Notes under the pieces: generated by a model
Databases searched by the model: none
Told to the model about the DNA's origin: nothing
What the model saw: the letters and a program-made list of their open reading frames with translations, nothing else
Shown here: one piece after another, positions 13,892 to 22,044 of the stretch
Position numbering within the stretch: position 1 is the first letter of the stretch
Layout: the number at the start of each line of letters is the position of its first letter
Assembly (NCBI GenBank): GCA_946482295.1
Contig: CAMLRB010000008.1
Coordinates: 1 to 30,570, forward strand
DNA from: an uncultured Bacteriovorax sp.
GTDB lineage: Bacteria; Bdellovibrionota; Bacteriovoracia; Bacteriovoracales; Bacteriovoracaceae
Direction of reading: 5' to 3'
DNA length: 30,570 nucleotides
Program-made: the position numbers and the translations under genes

Positions 13892-16800
13892 ATGGCTAAA
13901 AAGCTATCCTTCAATTACTCATTGAAATGGTTGTTAGTTTTAACAACAGCTTTCGTATTGTCTTGTTCTAAGCAAGAGTCGCCTTCAATTGAAACCGGCG
14001 AGATTCGTTCTCAGCAAGAAATTGAAAGACTTGAAGCTTGTAGCCACGTGAATTTCAACACAGGCGTCTTGCTCCATCAAAATTCATTGATGCTTTTTAA
14101 GTGCACTAAGTGGGATCAAGAATTCCCTCATATGTACAATGCCATGAAGTCCATTCGACAGGATTCATGGGATCATCTTATCAAACCTATCGACCAAGCA
14201 TTTATTTCAGATCACACACGTCGTGATCGTTTTTTTAGTAATATCCGCGAGCTTGATTCCAAAAACGGGCTGGATGATTTGAGTTATGTTCTAGTCTCTT
14301 TGAATGAAACTAATTTTTTTGATTCAACTAAGGCCATGTTTAAGTGTATTGAAAATGCAGGTGATCCTCAATGCATTGAACGTCAAGGGAGAATCCCTCT
14401 TAAGCGTTCATTGAAAAATATTGTTAGTCTAATTGATATCGAACAAGAAACAATTGCGCGTGCATCACGCCTCGTTCGTCAGCTCAATAAAGCATTAGGC
14501 GAAAATCAGGAGCCTGTTAGAAAAGAAATTAACAAATTCCGCGCAAACCCTTTATACATCCCTCTTCGTTTGAAATTAATCGATGCATTTGCACAAAAAA
14601 TAAAGTCTGGATTGTCCTCTGAAGATCGCACTTTCCTATCAAAAATTTTTCTGACTGGAACAACTCAAGGTAATGAACCTTGGATTTATGAATGGCTACA
14701 AAACAGCAAAATGAATCGTCAAAAATTTCGCGACTTGATTGAATACCCCATATTGGTCAACCCGGATTTTGCAGCTGAGTTTAGAGGTATTGAAAAAGCT
14801 TATGATTCTAATTTCGCCTGCTCGATTAAATCCACTCAAGAAGCTAACAAGTTAATCAGTTTTGATTTCAAGACTCATTTCTATGATTATGGACAAATCA
14901 TCCGCAGCCAAGGGATGAAAGACTTTTTTGATTTTGCATCCGAATCAATGGTTGGCCTTAAGCTCTCCACGGAAGTCTGTCGTGAATTAGAAAAGAATAG
15001 CTATGGGGTTAATCTACCTTTAGCCCTCGCTCGTCTTTCACAGTTTCTCTCAGAAAAAAATCGCTATGACCTCATTAAGTTTTTAGTAACGAGCACTACC
15101 TTAAAAGGAAATTCCGAAAATACTTTTGCCGAGAATCTTTATCTTCCTGACTTTGCCACAGGAAATATTTTCTCTTCAGCAAATGCACTAAATAGTGAAA
15201 TTACAGCTTCAACCAGAGAATTCTATCCTCTCGTCTATGACATTTTGAAAAACTTTCCGTCGGAGGCTTACGTTGATCTAGGTATATTACTAGAAGACGC
15301 ATTTAAAAGTGAAAATGATGGCAAAGCTATTGGTGTTGCAGACTACTGGAACTTTTTCACTGATGAAGAGAAAAATTTTATTTTTAACTTTGTAGACAGG
15401 CACTTCGACAATGAATCGAATTACGTTCTGCTCTTCGACTTTTATTCAAAGTTTTTAGATGATTTTTATGATGTTCAACCACTTCTAAAAGAGAGTTGGT
15501 CAGGTTCGGATGAAAAACGTGAAATATCCTATCTCACCCTGCAAGATTTCTTTTACAACCTGGCAGGTAAGGAAACTTTATTAGACTTTAAAAGATTCTT
15601 TTCAAGAGATCACATCTTAAGGGTTTTGGAAGTCATTTCAAACGGTCAGAAGATTGCAGACAAGGCAAAGTCTGAATTGAATGATCGTTATTCGGATGAT
15701 TACGTTAGGCAAATCAAAACAAATAATTATCAGTTCAAAGTTACTTACAATTCAGGCAATAATACTTTTTATGACTCAGAAGTTCTACTTGATTGTATGA
15801 AGAAATTCAGTGAGCTCGATAATGGTATTTATCACCTAGTCCGTAACCTTCCTTCAGCTTGTTCAAAAATTACAAATGAAAACATCGCATTCAGGCTTTA
15901 CGGCTGGTTAAATTCAATTGAAAACTCTTATCTTGAATTCAAAAAAGGTTCAAGACCTGAGGATTCATTATTTAATGATCAGGGTCTTCTAAGTCCACTT
16001 ATGTTGAACACAACAATAGCTACGACGAAGCTTCTGGATTCAATTCTAGGACCAGTGGATGCAAAACTTCCCACCAAAGGAGGTGTTGATTATTTACTAG
16101 AGAGCATGCGCTTTCATTTAGTAGAAAAGAAAGTTGCCAATACACTTGAGAAAAATATTGATCTTCTTAGTAAGTACGCCGATGTAAATAGTGCTAATAA
16201 TATTCTTTATCGAAACTCTTTAATTAGAAAATTTAGTGATGAAGAAGTTTTCAAAGAAACAAATGTTGTCTTAGGAAATATTTCAAGCCTTTCGCAACAA
16301 TATGCAGAATGGGTTAAGAAAGGGAAACTCACTGAGACTCAAAACCGCTCGCTTGGAAAATATGATCCAAAGTACTCATGTGCTCAATCTATTAATCAGG
16401 TTGTCTCTCCATATCCATGCCCTTCAGTTGACGTCATCAAAAAACATACAAATGGTATGCTTAATTACTTAACAACAATTCATGATCCAGCTGTAGGTTC
16501 GCCTTTATCGCTTTTATTAAAGGCCTTAAAACCAGATGAAGGATTATACATCCCTCACAATGGTAAAAATCCATATAAATATAGAATGTCACTTAAAGAA
16601 GTATTTCAATACTTCTACGATGCCAGCGATCGCAATTTAAAAGTGAACAATATGGAAATGCTTTTTGTTAACGAAAAAGGTCACCCCTCACGTGAAAATG
16701 TAACAACACTGGAAAGAATTGAAACAGTTATTCGCGAAGTTCGTTTTGGAAATAACTATCTAGGAACTGCATTTTTGAATGGTATTGTAAGCGCTGATGA

Positions 16801-18175
16801 TTATAACGAAGAAGCAAAAGAGCGCAGAAAGCTTCTTTCTCGTTGTTTAAAAATACCAGGAATCCGTTGTGCAAGACCAATGAGCAAAAATGATCTTCGA
16901 ATGGGCAGAAACTCATTGGAAGCTTTTGATTCCCTCATAGACATTAATAACGGTAGAGGCCTTGAACCTCGATTACGTTATGGTGACTTCCTCAGAACAT
17001 TTGAAACAACCCTAGTGGCATCTTCAGCTAAAAACGCACAAGCTGTTCAACTTTTCCCTTTAAGAGATGAACTTCTTCTTCAACATAATGGTCGCTTACT
17101 CGCAGAAATGACTTTGATGACCTCTTGGTCAAATGCCGCTCGAGTTATTCGGGATCGAGTTGGGCGAACGAGACAGGATTTTGAAACTTTTATAAATCGC
17201 GATGACTTTGCTAAAGTTGATAGAGCATTACTCAGAGGGTTTCACCTCCCTAAAGCTTCAGCATCTACAGAAAGACTTATTAAAAAGATTCAGCAAACGC
17301 CAGTGGGAGAGAACGAAAATCTACTTTCGCAAACAATCGAATGGGTTGCAGAACTTAACTATGATCAAACTCGCTTGGTTGAAGACACAGTAGCAAGACT
17401 TATGGTAATTGGAGCTTACTTAGGTTCTCCAGATGTTGTTTTTGAAGGAAAAACGACAACTCAGATCTCTCGTTACAAAGATAATAATCTTTTCCAGGTA
17501 TTCCTAACGCTTGAAAAGTTAGTTGATTACTGGCCGACTCTTAAAAAGGTCTTTCCTTCAGATACAAAACTTATTGATGTCATCAAACCAGTTAATACTG
17601 CTTTAGTGTTTTTCACTGACAAATTAACAGCTTCAGATGATGCTCAAAAAAACATTGCTTACATTGCTTTAAATGATCTCTACGCTGTTCTCCAGTCTGT
17701 CTTGTTTGAAGATATGGGCGCAGAAGAGAATACAGGAATAAACTTCATAATTGCTGGTCTTGGCCAGCCTTCACTTGTCTCACAAACTTATCAGGTCATC
17801 AGAGACGATTATAAGCTCCTCGATCATTTTCATGCAGGACAGGCGCAGTTTTTTAATTCCGCTGCTACAAACATCAAACGAGTTATTGCTGCTAAAAATG
17901 TCGACTTAACGCCACTCAGAGACTATTTAAGATTCACCACGAAGTCTCAAATATGTTTAAAAGGCCAAACAAATTGTAAGAGCAATTACCATTACGATGA
18001 GCCAGTGCAATTGCTGAAATACTTAAATAAGAAGTCTACTACGGGCGAAACTCACTTCTCAATCATGACTCGTAAAGTATTGTCTGAAAATTTTGATCAA
18101 CTAACAAAAATGTTGGAAGATCTCCTCCCATGCCTTAAAGTCAAACAGATTAATCCACCATTAGTTGCAGATTAG
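13892..18175 (+). CDS. Giant lipoprotein of unknown function (1427 aa)
   Basis: The N-terminus MAKKLSFNYSLKWLLVLTTA continues into FVLSCSK, a lipobox with Cys25 as the lipidation site, so the protein is exported and anchored in a membrane. The mature part is about 1400 residues, mostly alpha-helical in appearance, without membrane segments. I recognise no domain. It has about 15 further cysteines, several in close pairs (C152/C161, SRCLKIPGIRC, QICLKGQTNC), which suggests disulfide bonds in the periplasm or outside. Charged and aromatic residues are evenly spread and I see no clear internal repeat. It begins seven bases after the secreted-protein gene, with AGGA eight bases or fewer upstream. 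The absence of a recognisable domain in such a long conserved-looking ORF makes it a strong candidate for a lineage-specific envelope factor. Confidence 0.85.
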   Translation: MAKKLSFNYSLKWLLVLTTAFVLSCSKQESPSIETGEIRSQQEIERLEACSHVNFNTGVLLHQNSLMLFKCTKWDQEFPHMYNAMKSIRQDSWDHLIKPIDQAFISDHTRRDRFFSNIRELDSKNGLDDLSYVLVSLNETNFFDSTKAMFKCIENAGDPQCIERQGRIPLKRSLKNIVSLIDIEQETIARASRLVRQLNKALGENQEPVRKEINKFRANPLYIPLRLKLIDAFAQKIKSGLSSEDRTFLSKIFLTGTTQGNEPWIYEWLQNSKMNRQKFRDLIEYPILVNPDFAAEFRGIEKAYDSNFACSIKSTQEANKLISFDFKTHFYDYGQIIRSQGMKDFFDFASESMVGLKLSTEVCRELEKNSYGVNLPLALARLSQFLSEKNRYDLIKFLVTSTTLKGNSENTFAENLYLPDFATGNIFSSANALNSEITASTREFYPLVYDILKNFPSEAYVDLGILLEDAFKSENDGKAIGVADYWNFFTDEEKNFIFNFVDRHFDNESNYVLLFDFYSKFLDDFYDVQPLLKESWSGSDEKREISYLTLQDFFYNLAGKETLLDFKRFFSRDHILRVLEVISNGQKIADKAKSELNDRYSDDYVRQIKTNNYQFKVTYNSGNNTFYDSEVLLDCMKKFSELDNGIYHLVRNLPSACSKITNENIAFRLYGWLNSIENSYLEFKKGSRPEDSLFNDQGLLSPLMLNTTIATTKLLDSILGPVDAKLPTKGGVDYLLESMRFHLVEKKVANTLEKNIDLLSKYADVNSANNILYRNSLIRKFSDEEVFKETNVVLGNISSLSQQYAEWVKKGKLTETQNRSLGKYDPKYSCAQSINQVVSPYPCPSVDVIKKHTNGMLNYLTTIHDPAVGSPLSLLLKALKPDEGLYIPHNGKNPYKYRMSLKEVFQYFYDASDRNLKVNNMEMLFVNEKGHPSRENVTTLERIETVIREVRFGNNYLGTAFLNGIVSADDYNEEAKERRKLLSRCLKIPGIRCARPMSKNDLRMGRNSLEAFDSLIDINNGRGLEPRLRYGDFLRTFETTLVASSAKNAQAVQLFPLRDELLLQHNGRLLAEMTLMTSWSNAARVIRDRVGRTRQDFETFINRDDFAKVDRALLRGFHLPKASASTERLIKKIQQTPVGENENLLSQTIEWVAELNYDQTRLVEDTVARLMVIGAYLGSPDVVFEGKTTTQISRYKDNNLFQVFLTLEKLVDYWPTLKKVFPSDTKLIDVIKPVNTALVFFTDKLTASDDAQKNIAYIALNDLYAVLQSVLFEDMGAEENTGINFIIAGLGQPSLVSQTYQVIRDDYKLLDHFHAGQAQFFNSAATNIKRVIAAKNVDLTPLRDYLRFTTKSQICLKGQTNCKSNYHYDEPVQLLKYLNKKSTTGETHFSIMTRKVLSENFDQLTKMLEDLLPCLKVKQINPPLVAD

Positions 18176-18196
18176 TTTTTTCCAAGATTTACCTTG

Positions 18197-18224
18197 TTGA
18201 AGATTAAAAAAGTCGTCTTATACT
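18197..18224 (+). promoter_or_regulatory. Sigma-70-type promoter of the rlmI-like/Bat operon
   Basis: TTGAAG (18197-18202), a 16-base spacer and TATACT (18219-18224), about 37 bases before the TTG start at 18261. It is the only good promoter-like sequence in the gap after the giant lipoprotein gene, and the genes that follow to 27168 are tightly packed. Confidence 0.5.
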
Positions 18225-18260
18225 ATTAAGAAGCATTCATTCTAAAAACGAGGCCTTGTT

Positions 18261-19475
18261 TTGAAAGTTTTATCTCTCATGCCTAAATCGTCTTCGAAAG
18301 TTTCTCGAGGGGAAAGAGAACTTTCTGAAAAAGACGTCACCGAATTTCCCCGTGGACTCATTCCTGGTGAATGGATTTGCATTCATGATGATCACTCAAA
18401 AAAATACTACGTTGGATACTGTAATCCATTTTCAGAAAATTTCTTTAAAATAAAAATCGTCTCAGTTGCTGATAAAGAAATGATGAAATCATCTGAAGTA
18501 GACGTTGCAAAAAACCTTATTGAAGCTCATATTCGAAGAGCAGTTCAAATTCGTAGTGAATATAAAAATTATCAAAATGGATCTAGGATCGTTCATGGCT
18601 TAAATGATGGACTACCTGGCTTAATAGTAGATAGTTATCAAGATGTTCTATTCATCCAAATAAATACAGCGGGCATCGATCGTTTTCGCAAAGAAATAGG
18701 TCAATGGTTTTCTGAACTTTTTCCAAAACACAAAGTACTATTTTTTGATAATGCTCAATATAGAAAAGCAGAAGTCCTTCCTGTTCATGAGTTAAATCTA
18801 GACATTCCCCACCTGCTGGTTAATGAAAATGGACTGAATTATCAAATACCATCGGAAGTAGTTCAGAAGATTGGTTATTATTACGACCATAGAGAAAATA
18901 GGAAAAAAGCTAAAGATTTAATTTCATCTATTAATAAATCATTTGAAGGTGGCCTTGATCTTTTTTCATATGTCGGAAGCTGGGGATTACATTTGTTACA
19001 GGCCGGTGTTCATCACGTAACTTTTGTTGATCAAGGGGCAATGGAGCAAGTGACCAATTCCAATCTTGAATTAAACAACTTCTCTGGTCGTGGCCAATTT
19101 CTCAGAGCGGATGTTTTTAAATATTTAGACGAAGCAAATGTTGCTGGTAAAAAATTTGATGTTGTTGTCAGTGATCCTCCAGCATTTACCAAATCTGAAA
19201 AAAATAAAAATTCAGCAATTCTTGGATATGAAAAACTACACACCAAAGCCATGAAGCTTATCAACGACAATGGCGTTTTTGTCGTGGCTTCTTGTACACA
19301 TTATGTTTCGTTCGAAGAATTGGATAAAACAGTCCAGGAAGCAGCATTTAAAAATGGAAAGATAGTCCACCTTTTGGATCTTGGTGTTCAAGGACATGAT
19401 CACCCATTTACTGGATTTAACGATAAAGGTTTTTATATAAAATATATAGCTTACAGAGTTCATAGAGGTTTATAA
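18261..19475 (+). CDS. RlmI/RlmK-type class I SAM-dependent methyltransferase
   Basis: A 404-residue protein with the layout of the RlmI group: a PUA-like N-terminus (about 1-75), the central signature HGLNDGLPGLIVDSY (112-126), DHRENR (209-214), then a Rossmann methyltransferase with motif I LDLFSYVGSWG (232-242), the acidic motif VDQ (256-258), motif IV SDPPAF (304-309) and CTHYVS (345-350). RlmI makes m5C1962 in E. coli 23S rRNA; the exact target here is not proven. The start is TTG 18261 with GAGG eight bases upstream; ATG 18279 is an alternative. The stop codon is directly followed by the ATG of moxR, which places this gene at the head of the Bat operon. Confidence 0.85.
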   Translation: MKVLSLMPKSSSKVSRGERELSEKDVTEFPRGLIPGEWICIHDDHSKKYYVGYCNPFSENFFKIKIVSVADKEMMKSSEVDVAKNLIEAHIRRAVQIRSEYKNYQNGSRIVHGLNDGLPGLIVDSYQDVLFIQINTAGIDRFRKEIGQWFSELFPKHKVLFFDNAQYRKAEVLPVHELNLDIPHLLVNENGLNYQIPSEVVQKIGYYYDHRENRKKAKDLISSINKSFEGGLDLFSYVGSWGLHLLQAGVHHVTFVDQGAMEQVTNSNLELNNFSGRGQFLRADVFKYLDEANVAGKKFDVVVSDPPAFTKSEKNKNSAILGYEKLHTKAMKLINDNGVFVVASCTHYVSFEELDKTVQEAAFKNGKIVHLLDLGVQGHDHPFTGFNDKGFYIKYIAYRVHRGL

Positions 19476-20426
19476 ATGAGCACAGAAATGAGATCTAAAA
19501 TCAATACGGCCTTAACACAAGCAAAGAGCGTTATCTTTGGGCAAGATGCGCTTCTGGATGCGATTATGGCATCTTTGATTTGTGAGGGACATTTACTAAT
19601 TGAAGGCATGCCAGGACTGGGAAAAACACTTTCAGTCTCAACGATCAGTAAACTTTGTGATTTGTCTTTCAAGAGAATTCAATTTACACCTGATCTTCTA
19701 CCATCAGATTTAATTGGAACTATGATTTATAGTCAGAAGGATGAACAATTTAATACCAAATTCGGTCCTATTTTTACACAGCTATTGCTTGCCGATGAAA
19801 TCAACAGAGCCCCTGCAAAAGTTCAAGCTGCTCTTTTAGAAGCTATGGCTGAAAAGCAAGTTACAATTGGAGAAGAAACTCATAGGCTCTCTTCTCCTTT
19901 CGTTGTTCTTGCCACTCAAAACCCAATTGAACAAGAAGGGACTTATCAGTTACCTGAAGCCCAACTTGACCGTTTTATGATGAAGGTCAATGTTGATTAT
20001 CCTTCATTTAAAGCCGAAAAAAATATTATCGAATTGAAAAAAGGCGCCGCTCAGAAATTGGAAGCTGTTCTTTCGACAGACGACTTGTTATTAGCACAAG
20101 AAGCTGTTGACAAGATTTATGTCGATGAAAAAATAAAAGATTTAATTGTAAAAATTGTACACGCGACAAGGCCCGGCTCCGAATTCTTCAAAAAAGAATA
20201 CAACGGCGTCATCACTTCTGGTGCTTCTCCTCGTGCTGTTATTTGGTTATACAGAATTTCTAAATACATGGCTTTCATGGAAGGTAAAGATTTTGTTTCA
20301 CCCGATCATATTCTAAAAATTGTTCCTTCGGTATTGGGACACAGAATGATACTTTCATATGAAGCTTCGATTGATAATTTCAAAGGAGCAGACGTCGCTT
20401 TAAAAATTGCTAAGACGCTTGTGTAA
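19476..20426 (+). CDS. MoxR-family AAA+ ATPase
   Basis: A 316-residue protein with MoxR features: Walker A GMPGLGKT (44-51), Walker B LLADEIN (104-110), sensor 1 ATQNP (146-150) and LDRF (164-167), followed by a helical lid domain with SGASPRA. MoxR proteins act as chaperone-like ATPases with VWA-domain partners, in assembly or maturation of metal enzymes or in stress tolerance. Here the partners are the DUF58 and VWA proteins encoded next. AGAGG precedes the ATG. The gene starts on the base after the upstream stop codon, and the DUF58 gene begins two bases after its own stop. Cytosolic. Confidence 0.93.
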   Translation: MSTEMRSKINTALTQAKSVIFGQDALLDAIMASLICEGHLLIEGMPGLGKTLSVSTISKLCDLSFKRIQFTPDLLPSDLIGTMIYSQKDEQFNTKFGPIFTQLLLADEINRAPAKVQAALLEAMAEKQVTIGEETHRLSSPFVVLATQNPIEQEGTYQLPEAQLDRFMMKVNVDYPSFKAEKNIIELKKGAAQKLEAVLSTDDLLLAQEAVDKIYVDEKIKDLIVKIVHATRPGSEFFKKEYNGVITSGASPRAVIWLYRISKYMAFMEGKDFVSPDHILKIVPSVLGHRMILSYEASIDNFKGADVALKIAKTLV

Positions 20427-20428
20427 AT

Positions 20429-21274
20429 ATGAATATAGCTGAAGTTAGAAAGGTCGTTGGTAAGCTTAAGTCGAATATTTTTCGAAACGCAAACTCACAT
20501 TCTATCGGCATGCTGAAAACGAATTTTAAGGGGACTGGATTACAATTCAAAGAGCACCAAGTTTATACCTTTGGGGATGACATTCGATTTATTGACTGGA
20601 AAATTCTCGCTAAAACCAGTCATCCCTATGTTAAAACATTTAACGAAGAAAGAAATGTTGAAATCGTTGTTTTGATTGACGCCTCTTCGACAATGCTTAC
20701 AGGCTACAATGGAGTTTCAAAGCTTCAAGCGGCGATTGAAATTTGTTGTCTTCTTTACTTATTGGCCAAAGAAACTAATGACTTTGTCCATGCTCTGATT
20801 GTGACTGATGAAATCATCAACATTCCCAAAAAATCTGGAGAAGAAGGCATTTCTCATTTCATTTCTGTTTTAGAAGAAAAAAAGATTCTCAACGAAAAGG
20901 GACAGGTCAATTTTCAACGTTTCGTTGATGAGAATGTGGATAAAAAACAAAAATATCTTTCTATTATGAAGCATCTAACTCGCAGGAGAGAGATCGTTCT
21001 TCTTTCCGACTTCAATGACTTCTTGGATGCAGATGTTCTTAAAAAATTGCTTTTCAGATCTAATGTTCATTGCTTTCAATTGTTATCACCATTAGATGAA
21101 ACAAAAAAACTACCGTTTTCTTTACATGCAGCATCTTCAGGTAAATCACGCTCAACTGTTGGGAAATATGATTTTTTGGGCAAGCGTGATCTTGTTAACG
21201 AATTTGGAAAAAAATTTAAAAGACTACGTGTACATGAGAAATATCTTGATAATTTTGTGAAGGAGATGCGATGA
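20429..21274 (+). CDS. DUF58 protein of the MoxR/Bat operon
   Basis: A 281-residue protein with the DUF58 signature: G-T-G-LQF, then YTFGDDIRFIDWKILAKTS (46-64), VKTFNEERN and a VWA-like metal site D84-A-S86-S-T88. It has no membrane segment. DUF58 proteins occur directly after moxR in nearly all such operons and probably bind the ATPase. The metal motif is DASST rather than the usual DxSxSM and the second half is divergent. It overlaps the next gene by four bases (ATGA), showing translational coupling. Confidence 0.88.
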   Translation: MNIAEVRKVVGKLKSNIFRNANSHSIGMLKTNFKGTGLQFKEHQVYTFGDDIRFIDWKILAKTSHPYVKTFNEERNVEIVVLIDASSTMLTGYNGVSKLQAAIEICCLLYLLAKETNDFVHALIVTDEIINIPKKSGEEGISHFISVLEEKKILNEKGQVNFQRFVDENVDKKQKYLSIMKHLTRRREIVLLSDFNDFLDADVLKKLLFRSNVHCFQLLSPLDETKKLPFSLHAASSGKSRSTVGKYDFLGKRDLVNEFGKKFKRLRVHEKYLDNFVKEMR

Positions 21275-22044
21275 AAAGATTCATTTCTCTCTTCGCGGTA
21301 GTTATCCTTTTGTCTCTGCAGACAGCTCTTGCAACAAACGTCGAAATGTCGATAACAGATTCAAAAAAACTTATTGAAGGTGATGTTTTTGAAAGTGTTA
21401 TTCGTATTTGGCCTATCGAAACTTCAGACTACTCGCCGTTTAAGAGCATGCAAGGTCGATCGCTTTTTGGTGCGTTTTATGTTGTTAGCATTAATGATAT
21501 TAGCCCGTCTGAAAACAACGTAGAAGTTTTAGAAATTAAATTAACTGCAATTGTGAAAACATCCAAAAAAGAAAATGTTGAAACTATAATTGTGAATGGA
21601 GAGACTCTTCCAATTATATGGAAAGGCCCCAATATTCAAGCGCTAAAAAATAAGTCAAAGGAATACTACATTCTCGATCAAGGTACTATCTTGGGAATTC
21701 ATTGGACATACATTGCCGCGATTGCCATGTTGGTATTAGGTCTCCTTTATTTCTTCAGAAAAAAACTAGTTACGTTCTTAAAGAAAAATAAGAAAATAGA
21801 AGAATATTCGCCATTATTTTTCAATAACGTTTTTTCCTCTGCAACAACCCGAGAGGATTTCGAACGTGTCTATGCATTAAAAGACAAATGGGTTCCTCTT
21901 CTTCAAGTGCAATCACCGGCATATAAAGAATATTTTACAATCCTTAATCAACATCAATATAAACGCCACTGGACAAATGATGATCTAAGCGAAGTTAAAG
22001 CTGCGTTTGAGCCCATTAGAAGAAGTTTTGAGGTGAAGAAGTGA
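21271..22044 (+). CDS. Membrane-anchored Bat-operon protein of unknown function (DUF4381-like position)
   Basis: A 257-residue protein with a signal peptide (1-22, ending ALA), a periplasmic domain (about 23-145), one membrane segment (about 144-162, WTYIAAIAMLVLGLLYFF) and a basic cytosolic tail of about 90 residues. The position between the DUF58 and VWA genes is that of the DUF4381 protein in other Bat operons, and the domain order is alike, but I cannot show homology from motifs. The tail (VYALKDKWVPLLQVQSPAYK) may contact MoxR or the DUF58 protein. The start overlaps the DUF58 stop (ATGA) and the stop overlaps the next start (GTGA). Confidence 0.75.
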   Translation: MKRFISLFAVVILLSLQTALATNVEMSITDSKKLIEGDVFESVIRIWPIETSDYSPFKSMQGRSLFGAFYVVSINDISPSENNVEVLEIKLTAIVKTSKKENVETIIVNGETLPIIWKGPNIQALKNKSKEYYILDQGTILGIHWTYIAAIAMLVLGLLYFFRKKLVTFLKKNKKIEEYSPLFFNNVFSSATTREDFERVYALKDKWVPLLQVQSPAYKEYFTILNQHQYKRHWTNDDLSEVKAAFEPIRRSFEVKK

